DNA of 10,908 nucleotides from an uncultured Lachnospiraceae bacterium (GTDB lineage: Bacteria; Bacillota; Clostridia; Lachnospirales; Lachnospiraceae). The notes under the pieces are model-generated. The model was not told the DNA's origin. It ran no database searches and worked only from the letters and a program-made list of their open reading frames with translations. The position numbers and the translations under genes are program-made. The stretch is from contig CADBTG010000160.1 in assembly GCA_902797475.1 (NCBI GenBank), forward strand, positions 1 to 10,908. The letters run 5' to 3'. This document shows, one piece after another, positions 1 through 5,704 of the stretch (the stretch's first letter is position 1; each line of letters starts with the position of its first letter).

Positions 1-641
1 CGCTGCTTGCGACCGGTATGGTGTCGGGCTTTTCGAACCTGCTGTCGCTTCTGGCCGCGAAAGGAATCTGGGATCCGTCTCTGACCGATGTGCCGATTTT
101 GGCCGCGCTGTACGGCGGCGCCGCTTTGGGTGTCGGCATCGGGATTGTCATGCGGGGCGGAGGTTCTACGGGCGGCACGGATGTCCTGGCAAAGGTTGTC
201 CGTCTTAGAAATAAGCAGTTCCGCACCGGTCCGTTAATTCTGTGCGCCGATGCGGTTGTCATCACGGCGTCCGCATTTGTCTTTCAGGATATCGAAACGG
301 CGCTTTACGCAGGCGTCGGCGCGGTTGTAAGCGCAAAGATTCTTGACCTGGTGCTGTACGGAAGCGACGAGACGAAGAAGCTTTTAATCGTCAGCAAATG
401 CCACGAAGCGATTGCAAGCCGGTTCATGAAGGAGCTGGACACCGGCGTGACCTATCTGAAGGGAATGGGCGCCTATACCGGAGAGGAGCGTGTCGTGATG
501 CTTTGCATGGTCAAGAAGCATCATTTCACAAAGGCAAGAGAAATCGTGACCGAGGAAGATCCGACCGCATTTCTGATCATTTCCTCGGCCTCTGAGGTAT
601 TCGGGGAAGGATATAAGAAGCACGAGAGTGAAGATTTATAA
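1..641 (+). CDS. YitT family membrane protein, 5' partial
   Basis: The reading frame is open from the window edge (first full codon at base 3) to a TAA at 639-641, so the N-terminus is missing. An internal ATG at 18 is unlikely to be the true start because the frame stays open upstream of it. What is visible is the second half of a multi-spanning membrane region: three hydrophobic stretches (near VPILAALYGGAALGVGIGIV, GPLILCADAVVITASAFVF and ALYAGVGAVVSAKILDLVLY) and the family-typical loop GGGSTGGTDVLAKVV. A soluble C-terminal domain follows, from about KKLLIVSK to the end, resembling the DUF2179 domain that usually follows the YitT/DUF161 membrane domain. YitT proteins are widespread in Firmicutes as integral membrane proteins of unclear, possibly transport, function, and no substrate can be assigned here. 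No terminator is visible after the stop. Family call is confident; function is unknown. Confidence 0.9.
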   Translation, partial: LLATGMVSGFSNLLSLLAAKGIWDPSLTDVPILAALYGGAALGVGIGIVMRGGGSTGGTDVLAKVVRLRNKQFRTGPLILCADAVVITASAFVFQDIETALYAGVGAVVSAKILDLVLYGSDETKKLLIVSKCHEAIASRFMKELDTGVTYLKGMGAYTGEERVVMLCMVKKHHFTKAREIVTEEDPTAFLIISSASEVFGEGYKKHESEDL

Positions 642-666
642 TCTCCGGAAAATGTGAAAATACCCC

Positions 667-695
667 TTTACAAAATCGAACAAATGTTCTATCCT
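667..695 (+). promoter_or_regulatory. sigma-A-type promoter with embedded LexA box
   Basis: TTTACA at 667-672 is five of six matches to the -35 consensus. It is separated by exactly 17 bases from TATCCT at 690-695, a weaker -10 with four of six matches. The LexA box at 677-690 fills the spacer and touches the -10, the position expected for repression by blocking RNA polymerase. The predicted transcript start is near base 702, just upstream of the small gene. The -10 is imperfect, so the promoter rests on the combination of elements rather than on either hexamer alone. Confidence 0.7.
677..690 (+). promoter_or_regulatory. LexA (SOS) operator
   Basis: The 14-mer CGAACAAATGTTCT has perfect GAAC/GTTC half-sites around a 4-base spacer. 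It matches 13 of 14 positions of the Bacillus-type SOS box CGAACRNRYGTTYC as I recall it; only the last base differs. It sits between a YitT-type gene and a small gene in the same direction, so it can only plausibly control the downstream gene or genes. LexA would repress here and release on DNA damage through RecA-stimulated self-cleavage. The lexA and recA genes are not in the window. Confidence 0.82.
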
Positions 696-739
696 TATCT
701 ACAGAGAGGATTATGCCGGACTGTCCGGCGGGTAAGGAT

Positions 740-1036
740 ATGGGAGCAATCAGGGAGAGAGACAACAGAATCGATGTCATTTGTCAACATAACCGTGACA
801 GGACCATCATGCCGATTAAAATCCGGCTGACGGACGAATACGGGGAGCTGCAGACCTATATGATTCTTGCCTATAAGGATCTGTCCGCGCAGGCAGATTA
901 TTCACTCCCCAGCGGAGTTGTCGTGAGGGGACATATTCGGACGTTTGAGTGCCGCATTTCGGTATTCGGGACGGAGCGTCTGATTCGGATTGCATATAAC
1001 GTCGACGAGAACCTATGGCGGATTGTCGGCTTATGA
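740..1036 (+). CDS. Small SOS-associated protein of unknown function
   Basis: The protein is about 98 residues from the ATG at 740, or 107 from an alternative in-frame ATG at 713. Upstream of 740 lies TAAGGA (733-738), close to the start; upstream of 713 lies AGAGAGGA (703-710), also close and near the predicted transcript start. I prefer 740 because the first nine residues from 713 look unstructured. A third ATG at 809, preceded by AGGA, would remove the stretch RIDVICQHNRDRT, which looks like the start of the folded domain. There is no signal peptide or membrane segment. Alternating hydrophobic residues (IDVICQHN, MPIKIRLTDE, LQTYMILAYKDL, FECRISVFGTERLIRIAYN) suggest a small mostly-beta cytoplasmic domain. 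I recognise no named family or catalytic motif. The LexA box directly upstream is the best functional clue and implies induction by DNA damage. The gene is followed at 44 bases by the alpha-galactosidase. Confidence 0.75.
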   Translation: MGAIRERDNRIDVICQHNRDRTIMPIKIRLTDEYGELQTYMILAYKDLSAQADYSLPSGVVVRGHIRTFECRISVFGTERLIRIAYNVDENLWRIVGL

Positions 1037-1063
1037 CCGGTACGGGAGCGCGTGCCCGACGGT
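1036..1063 (+). other. Small GC-rich stem-loop between genes
   Basis: CGGG (1043-1046) can pair with CCCG (1055-1058), and ACCG (1036-1039) with CGGT (1060-1063), across a small internal loop. No T-run follows, so it is not an intrinsic terminator. It lies just before the ribosome binding site of the alpha-galactosidase gene. It may be chance in GC-rich sequence. Confidence 0.25.
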
Positions 1064-1080
1064 GAGAGGAAGGAGAAGGT

Positions 1081-3333
1081 ATGATACGGGAACAGGAAAC
1101 AACGGTTCGGTTTCATGTCTGGGGAAGCCCTGAGCTCAGTGAGGAGCGGGTGCGCCTGATCAGGCTTGATAATGACGGCATGACGTATGCGATGGCGGTC
1201 ACGGAGGAAGGATACCTCCTGCATGTCTATTACGGAAAGCGGTGCGGAGAGGATGATTTGACATATCTTCTTCATTTGGAAGAGGGCAACTACGTGCCGA
1301 GGCATCATAAACGGGAGAAGGGCGGCTTCATGGATTCCCGCCCGTTTGAGTATCCTTGCCACGGAATCGGTGATTACCGGGAGCCCTGCTTCATGATTTT
1401 GGACGGGGACGGCATGTCGTCCTGCGACTTACGGTATAAGAGCCACCGGATTGTGCAGGGAAAGCCTGCCCTTACGGAGAAAGGCGTCAGCGTGATTCCG
1501 GCGACATTTGCCGGGAGCGAGGAAGCGGAAACGCTGATTGTCACGATGGAGGACAGTCATGCGGGGCTGCTTGTGGAGCTTAACTATAGCATTTTCCGGA
1601 ATCTGAATGTGATGACACGGTCTGCGAAGGTTTATAACCGCGGTTACCGGGACACGAGAGTGCAGCGGGTGCTTTCGGCTTGCGTGGAGTTTCCGTCGGA
1701 CCGGTACGACATGGTTACCTTAAACGGTTCCTGGGCCCGTGAGCGCGGCGTATGCAGGGCGCCTTTACACGGAGGCGTTCAGGCTGTCGACAGCAGGCGC
1801 GGCATTTCCTCGGCGCAGCATAATCCTTTTGCTGCGATTTGCGCGAAGAATGCGGACGAAGACCACGGTGAGGTTTTCGGCTTTAACCTTGTATACAGCG
1901 GGAATTTCCTTGCCGAAACCGAGGTCAATGACAAGCGCCAGGCCCGGTTCGTCATGGGAATCAATCCGTATGATTTTTCATGGCTTTTAAAGCCGGAGGA
2001 AGAGTTTACGGCGCCCGAAGTTGTGATGGTTTATTCGGAGGAAGGCTTCGGCGGCATGTCGAGAACCTTCCATGATCTTTACCGGAATCATCTGATCCGC
2101 GGTTATTGGAAGGACCGGGAGAGGCCGGTTCTGATCAATAACTGGGAAGCGACTTACTTTAATTTCGATCAGGACAAATTATACGCAATCGCCGAGCAGG
2201 CATCGAAGCTCGGCATCGAAATGCTTGTCATGGACGACGGCTGGTTCGGGCACCGCGATTTCGACGATTCGTCTCTCGGGGACTGGCATGTTTACGAGAA
2301 GAAGCTCGCAGGTGGGCTTAAGCCGCTTGTTGACCGCGTCAATGCGCTCGGCATGAAATTCGGAATCTGGTTCGAGCCGGAGATGGTCAGTGAGGACAGC
2401 GAATTGTACCGCGCGCATCCGGAATGGGCCATCCAGATCATCGGCCGTGAGCTGACGCAGATGCGGGCACAGTACGTGCTCGATTACTCCAATGCCGAGG
2501 TTCGTGATTATGTTTACGGGATGTTACGGAACATCCTGGATTCCGCCAATATCGAATATGTGAAGTGGGATATGAACCGTGCGCTTACGGAGGTCGGCTC
2601 TACGACGCTGCCCGCCAAGAGACAGCGTGAGCTTTGGCACCGGTATGTGCTCGGCGTATATGATCTGATGAACCGGCTTACGACGGATTATCCGAAGCTT
2701 CTGCTTGAGAACTGCTCAAGCGGCGGCGGACGTTTCGATCCGGCCATGTTATATTTCTCGCCGCAGATCTGGACAAGCGATGACACGGATGCGATCGAGA
2801 GACTGAAGATTCAATACGGAACGAGCTTCTGTTATCCGGCTTCCGCGATGGGCGCGCATGTTTCGGACTGCCCGAACCATCTGGTCGGACGAACGGTTCC
2901 GTTTGAGACCAGAGGAGATGTGGCGCTTGTCGGAACGTTTGGCTATGAACTGGATGTCACAAGGATTTCGGAGGAGGACCGGAATCAGATTCCGGGGCAG
3001 GTGGAGCGGTTCCACCGCTTTAATCCTTTGATCCGTAAGGGCGACCATTACCGGATCGGCAATCCGTTCGAGAGCTCCGAATACGATGCCTGGGCCTTCG
3101 TCTCGAAGGATAAGAACGAGGCGCTTTTCACATTTGTCAGAATACTGGGAGCGGCAAATATGCCTCCGGTCAATGTGAAACTTAAGGGACTGGACCCGAA
3201 GAAACGTTATCTTTGCGAACAGACCGGGCAGGTGCTTTCGGGCAGCACATTGATGAACTGCGGGCTCAATATCGGAACACGCGGTGATTTCATGTCGAAA
3301 CAGTATTACTTCCGCGTGGCAGAGGAGGCTTAA
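1081..3333 (+). CDS. Alpha-galactosidase, glycoside hydrolase family 36
   Basis: This 750-residue cytoplasmic enzyme (no signal peptide) should release terminal alpha-1,6-linked galactose from melibiose, raffinose and stachyose by a retaining mechanism. The N-terminal third is the beta-supersandwich. The catalytic TIM barrel begins near NNWEATYFNFD (W355) and includes MDDGWFGHRDFDD (from residue 384), IWFEPEMVSED (W430), the nucleophile motif KWDMNR (D497), ENCSSGGGRFD (from 543) and WTSDDTDAIERLKIQYG with the acid/base D567. K495, D497, C545, D567, W355 and W430 all sit at a constant +19 offset from the active-site residues I recall for Geobacillus stearothermophilus AgaA. The length is near the usual 730 residues. 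AAGGAG (1070-1075) lies five bases before the ATG. No sugar transporter or regulator adjoins it, and it may be read from the upstream SOS promoter or from an unseen promoter of its own. Confidence 0.96.
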   Translation: MIREQETTVRFHVWGSPELSEERVRLIRLDNDGMTYAMAVTEEGYLLHVYYGKRCGEDDLTYLLHLEEGNYVPRHHKREKGGFMDSRPFEYPCHGIGDYREPCFMILDGDGMSSCDLRYKSHRIVQGKPALTEKGVSVIPATFAGSEEAETLIVTMEDSHAGLLVELNYSIFRNLNVMTRSAKVYNRGYRDTRVQRVLSACVEFPSDRYDMVTLNGSWARERGVCRAPLHGGVQAVDSRRGISSAQHNPFAAICAKNADEDHGEVFGFNLVYSGNFLAETEVNDKRQARFVMGINPYDFSWLLKPEEEFTAPEVVMVYSEEGFGGMSRTFHDLYRNHLIRGYWKDRERPVLINNWEATYFNFDQDKLYAIAEQASKLGIEMLVMDDGWFGHRDFDDSSLGDWHVYEKKLAGGLKPLVDRVNALGMKFGIWFEPEMVSEDSELYRAHPEWAIQIIGRELTQMRAQYVLDYSNAEVRDYVYGMLRNILDSANIEYVKWDMNRALTEVGSTTLPAKRQRELWHRYVLGVYDLMNRLTTDYPKLLLENCSSGGGRFDPAMLYFSPQIWTSDDTDAIERLKIQYGTSFCYPASAMGAHVSDCPNHLVGRTVPFETRGDVALVGTFGYELDVTRISEEDRNQIPGQVERFHRFNPLIRKGDHYRIGNPFESSEYDAWAFVSKDKNEALFTFVRILGAANMPPVNVKLKGLDPKKRYLCEQTGQVLSGSTLMNCGLNIGTRGDFMSKQYYFRVAEEA

Positions 3334-3334
3334 T

Positions 3335-4060
3335 TTGGAACCGATTAAACCGTACAAGAAAGAATTTGATTATTCCTATGCGCTCGGGGCTTTTCCGACG
3401 ATGGAGCTTTTAACGAAGCGGCCGGAGAGCGCGGAGGCGGTTTATGTGCATTCTTCGTTCACCGACAGGGCACGTGTCGAGGAGGTTTGCGGGCGGCACG
3501 GCATTCCGGTTCGGGAAGGAGATAAGCTGATTGCACGGTTAAGCGACAAGGAGAATGTCTATGTCATCGGGCAGTTTCGGAAGTTTCGGGACGAACTTTC
3601 TGAGGATCAGCCGCATCTGATGCTTGTGAATCCGAGCAACATGGGCAATCTCGGGACCATTCTTCGAACCTGCCTGGCTTTCGGCATTCATGACATTGCA
3701 GTCATCACGCCGGCAGCCGACCATTTCAATCCGAAGGTTGTAAGGGCTTCCATGGGAGCGGTTTTCTCGCTTCGGATTGCCTGCTTTTCCGATTTTGAGG
3801 AGTACCGGAAGCGGTATGCAAGGGCTGACCGGAAGCTTTACGCTTTCATGCTGACTGCGAAGAAGCAGCTTACGGCGGAGAACTGTCCGAAGCCAAAAAA
3901 GTATACGCTGATATTCGGAAACGAAGCGACCGGGCTTCCTGAAGCCTATGCGGATTACGCCGAGGCCATCATCATTCCGCAATCACCGGAGGTAGATTCC
4001 CTGAACCTTACGATTGCCGTGGGAATCGGGGCATATCTGTTCCGTAAAACCGAGGTTTGA
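3335..4060 (+). CDS. SPOUT (TrmH/SpoU-type) RNA 2'-O-methyltransferase
   Basis: The protein is 241 residues from a TTG start at 3335, two bases after the alpha-galactosidase stop. An ATG at 3284 lies in frame but would overlap the alpha-galactosidase by 50 bases and has no good ribosome site. AGAGGAGG at 3321-3328, six bases before the TTG, decides the start. Residues 1 to about 90 resemble the L30e-like substrate-binding domain of RlmB-type enzymes. The C-terminal knotted domain has motif 1 (NPSNMGNLGTILR, 99-111, with the conserved N and R), motif 2 (IFGNEATGLP, 193-202) and motif 3 (IIIPQSPEVDSLNLTIAVG, from 212). These bind S-adenosylmethionine and form the trefoil knot. The enzyme should methylate a ribose 2'-hydroxyl in rRNA or tRNA; the exact target cannot be read from sequence. 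The ribosome site lies inside the upstream gene, so translation is probably coupled to it. Confidence 0.9.
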   Translation: MEPIKPYKKEFDYSYALGAFPTMELLTKRPESAEAVYVHSSFTDRARVEEVCGRHGIPVREGDKLIARLSDKENVYVIGQFRKFRDELSEDQPHLMLVNPSNMGNLGTILRTCLAFGIHDIAVITPAADHFNPKVVRASMGAVFSLRIACFSDFEEYRKRYARADRKLYAFMLTAKKQLTAENCPKPKKYTLIFGNEATGLPEAYADYAEAIIIPQSPEVDSLNLTIAVGIGAYLFRKTEV

Positions 4061-4105
4061 CAGGTGTGACCGAGGCGCAGAAATCGGGCGTGAAACAGGC
4101 GTAAA

Positions 4106-4133
4106 TTTTCAAAGACTTGCGTTTTTTTGAAAA
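4106..4133. repeat. Inverted repeat overlapping the lipoprotein promoter
   Basis: TTTTCAAA (4106-4113) and TTTGAAAA (4126-4133) are perfect reverse complements separated by 12 bases. The repeat straddles the proposed -35 hexamer and runs into the spacer. It could be an operator, or chance in an AT-rich stretch. It is a poor terminator candidate because the stem is AT-only, although a T-run lies within the loop and right arm. Confidence 0.35.
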
Positions 4134-4145
4134 ACATAGTATGAT
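4117..4145 (+). promoter_or_regulatory. Probable promoter of the lipoprotein gene
   Basis: TATGAT at 4140-4145 is five of six matches to the -10 consensus. TTGCGT at 4117-4122 is a weak -35 that keeps the TTG core, and the spacer is 17 bases. Transcription would start near 4152 and give an untranslated leader of about 105 bases before the lipoprotein ATG. The weak -35 and the overlapping inverted repeat suggest that an activator or repressor may act here. Confidence 0.6.
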
Positions 4146-4155
4146 ATGGGGCATA

Positions 4156-4200
4156 GCAAAGCCGTCCGGCAGCGTGGAACGCGCCGATTCCGGTCTTTGC
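4156..4200 (+). promoter_or_regulatory. Long imperfect stem-loop in the lipoprotein leader
   Basis: GCAAAG (4156-4161) pairs with CTTTGC (4195-4200), CCG (4162-4164) with CGG (4191-4193), CGGC (4167-4170) with GCCG (4183-4186), and GCGT (4172-4175) with ACGC (4179-4182) around a 3-base loop. The rod is interrupted only by small bulges. It begins within a few bases of the predicted transcript start, so it could stabilise the 5' end of the mRNA or act as a regulatory element. No T-run follows directly, so it is not a clear terminator for the upstream gene. It does not match a riboswitch class I can confirm. Confidence 0.5.
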
Positions 4201-4256
4201 CGGCTATTTGTACCTTTTATCTGTAAACGACAAAAGTTTAACAAAAGGAGAAAACT

Positions 4257-5153
4257 ATGAAAATGTTCAAGAAACTGCTGGTGCTCCTTCTGGTGCTCAG
4301 CATGGTTATGGCACTCGTTGCCTGCGGCGACAGCGATGACGACGATGCAAAGGAAGGTTCTTCGAGAAAGAAAGAGAAGACCGAGCAGGTTACCAAAGAG
4401 CCTACCGATGATCCCGACCCGACCGATGCTCCCGACCCGACGGACGAGCCCACTCCCGAGCCTACGGCAGAGCCCACTCCGGAACCTACTGAAGCTCCTA
4501 CGCCTACCCCTACGGAGGCTCCCGCACCGACTTCCGATCCCAATCCGATTGGCGGAAATATTACTGCCGACAAGCTTCTCGGTCAGTGGCAGGGCAGCAT
4601 GACTGCTTCTTTGAAGGAATTCATGGAACTCACAGGTCAGGAACTTGATGCAGAGTCTCAGAAGGTGTTCGATCTGATGATGAGCTCCATGAGCAATTCC
4701 GGCATTAAGGGTGATTTCAAGCTGGAACTTTCCATTGATTTCAAGGATGACAAGAACTGTGAAGTTTCGATGCATTTTGACGGCATGGAATTCTATAACG
4801 GAATCCAGAAGCTTTTCGCTACCGAAGACGGTGTATATACATTCTTCGGCGCTATGTTAGGCATGGATAAGGACAGCATCAAGGCACTGCTTGCAATGTC
4901 CGGCGAAAGCATTGACGATCTTGTTGATCAGATGCTCGAAAGCTTTGATCCCGATGATTTCAACGTTACTGAGACCAAGGAAACACAGTACAAGATTGAA
5001 GACAACAAGGTTAAGATGACCGGTGAAGACGCTCTCGGTTACTTCGTTTATGATGAAGCTAAGGGTGGTCTTGTAATCGGAACGGACGATACGAGCGATC
5101 AGTCCAAGAATATGGTTAAGCTTCTTTCCGGCATTGTTCTGAAGAAAAAATAA
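4257..5153 (+). CDS. Secreted lipoprotein with Pro/Thr linker, unknown function
   Basis: The protein has 298 residues. The N-terminus is a lipoprotein signal: KK at 5-6, a Leu/Val-rich core, and lipobox LVAC with the lipidated cysteine at residue 23. The mature protein should be anchored to the outer face of the cytoplasmic membrane. After the cysteine comes an acidic and then basic stretch, and a Pro/Thr/Glu/Asp linker from about 48 to 97 that would carry the domain through the cell wall. Residues about 102-298 form one soluble domain beginning ITADKLLGQWQGSM. The LxGxW-type opening followed by beta-rich segments (FKLELSIDFKDDKNCEVSMHF, near the end GYFVYDEAKGGLVIGTDD) resembles lipocalin-like lipoprotein domains, but this is a weak inference. 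AAGGAG (4245-4250) sits six bases before the ATG. The gene has its own promoter, a structured leader and a downstream terminator, so it is probably monocistronic. Substrate and role are unknown. Confidence 0.88.
   Translation: MKMFKKLLVLLLVLSMVMALVACGDSDDDDAKEGSSRKKEKTEQVTKEPTDDPDPTDAPDPTDEPTPEPTAEPTPEPTEAPTPTPTEAPAPTSDPNPIGGNITADKLLGQWQGSMTASLKEFMELTGQELDAESQKVFDLMMSSMSNSGIKGDFKLELSIDFKDDKNCEVSMHFDGMEFYNGIQKLFATEDGVYTFFGAMLGMDKDSIKALLAMSGESIDDLVDQMLESFDPDDFNVTETKETQYKIEDNKVKMTGEDALGYFVYDEAKGGLVIGTDDTSDQSKNMVKLLSGIVLKKK
4398..4547 (+). repeat. Degenerate repeat encoding the Pro/Thr-rich linker
   Basis: About 50 codons encode repeats of the type PTDxPDPT followed by EPTPEPT and EAPTPTPT. The unit is mostly 4 to 8 residues with synonymous variation between copies. 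It encodes the flexible wall-spanning linker of the lipoprotein. The low complexity opens long but spurious frames on the opposite strand. Confidence 0.8.
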
Positions 5154-5165
5154 TGAGCCGTAAAG

Positions 5166-5192
5166 AACAGGAGAATTCTTCATTTTCCTGTT
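5166..5192. repeat. Inverted repeat just upstream of the operon promoter
   Basis: AACAGGAGAA (5166-5175) can pair with TTTTCCTGTT (5183-5192), ten base pairs with one G-T wobble and a 7-base loop. It begins 12 bases after the lipoprotein stop and its right arm runs into the -35 hexamer. No T-run follows, so it is not a terminator by itself. It could be a 3'-end stabiliser for the lipoprotein mRNA or an operator. Confidence 0.4.
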
Positions 5193-5219
5193 GACAAATG
5201 CCATAAGATTCGATATACT
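5191..5219 (+). promoter_or_regulatory. Strong promoter of the ylxM-ffh-rpsP-trmD operon
   Basis: TTGACA at 5191-5196 is a perfect -35 and TATACT at 5214-5219 is five of six for the -10, with an ideal 17-base spacer. Transcription should start near 5226. The start falls inside the left arm of the terminator hairpin at 5220-5262. The strength fits an operon of translation and protein-targeting genes. Confidence 0.85.
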
Positions 5220-5262
5220 TGCGAAGGTGTCAAGATTTTTTCTTTACACCTTCGCATTTTTT
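5220..5262 (+). terminator. Intrinsic terminator of the lipoprotein gene
   Basis: GCGAAGGTGT (5221-5230) and ACACCTTCGC (5246-5255) form a perfect 10-base-pair stem, extended by T5220-A5256. An inner AAGA/TCTT stem (5232-5235, 5241-5244) follows after one mismatch. Six T residues follow at 5257-5262. It should end transcripts coming from the lipoprotein gene. Transcripts starting at the overlapping promoter lack about half of the left arm and should escape. Confidence 0.85.
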
Positions 5263-5300
5263 CGATTGTGTGGGAAGAAAAGCGGAAGGGGCCGAAAGAG

Positions 5301-5684
5301 ATGGAAGCGCAGAGAAAAACCAAGAAGTCCGAACCGGATGACTGGCTTCGGGAGGCCTTTTTACTGGCATCGCTGTTCGACCGCTACGGCGCTTTGTTTG
5401 ACGAAAGACAGCGCGAGATTTTTGAGGATTATATTTGTAACGATATGTCGCTCGCCGAGATTGCAGAGCGGGAAGGCATGACAAGACAGGGAGTTTCGGA
5501 TTTGGTGAAGAGAACCAGCCGGAAGCTCCGCGAGTATGAAGACGGACTTCATATGGTGCAGAAAGCAGGAGAAGCGGACAGCATGATTTCGGACCTTGCG
5601 AAGCGGATAGACGAAAGCAGTCTTCCCGATTCGCAGAAAGAAGAAATCAAAGGACTTCTCGAAAGGCTTTCGGAACTGTTTTAA
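5301..5684 (+). CDS. ylxM: YlxM/p13-family helix-turn-helix protein (SRP-associated)
   Basis: The protein is 127 residues from the ATG at 5301, which has GGAAGGGG (5284-5291) nine bases upstream. An in-frame ATG at 5268 would add 11 residues but has no ribosome site. The region from LFDRYGALFDERQREIF onwards, with SLAEIAEREGMTRQGVSDLVKR (about 50-71) as the helix-turn-helix, is typical of YlxM and resembles sigma-factor region 4. YlxM lies next to ffh throughout Firmicutes and is reported to associate with the signal recognition particle in streptococci. The helical C-terminal tail (about 90-127) is charged and somewhat longer than in the shortest homologues, which run to about 110 residues. 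It is the first gene of the operon, 20 bases before ffh. Whether it binds DNA or RNA cannot be told from sequence. Confidence 0.92.
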   Translation: MEAQRKTKKSEPDDWLREAFLLASLFDRYGALFDERQREIFEDYICNDMSLAEIAEREGMTRQGVSDLVKRTSRKLREYEDGLHMVQKAGEADSMISDLAKRIDESSLPDSQKEEIKGLLERLSELF

Positions 5685-5704
5685 GAAGTCGGGAGGAAGA
5701 AAGA

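Noticed and set aside
898..1362. A 154-codon minus-strand frame across the small-gene / alpha-galactosidase junction
   Set aside because: It has no recognisable motifs and overlaps two + strand genes that have good ribosome sites and, for one, clear family motifs.
2749..3357. A 202-codon minus-strand frame
   Set aside because: It is fully opposite the catalytic and C-terminal part of a clear alpha-galactosidase and shows no recognisable domain.
4147..4210. Possible cyclic-di-GMP-I riboswitch, from GCAAAGCC followed by CCGG
   Set aside because: The 5' half of that riboswitch (the GGGCAAACC segment and GAAA loop) is absent, and the predicted transcript starts too close to leave room for it.
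4238..4573. A 111-codon minus-strand frame with Val-Gly-Ser repeats
   Set aside because: It is the reverse complement of the Pro/Thr linker repeat in another frame. Its repetitive look comes from the real gene on the + strand.
4008..4775. A 255-codon open frame on the minus strand
   Set aside because: It lies opposite the end of the methyltransferase gene, the promoter region and the lipoprotein linker. It encodes Arg/Ser/Gly-rich low complexity with no domain, and has no credible start context. It is an artefact of the Pro/Thr repeat.
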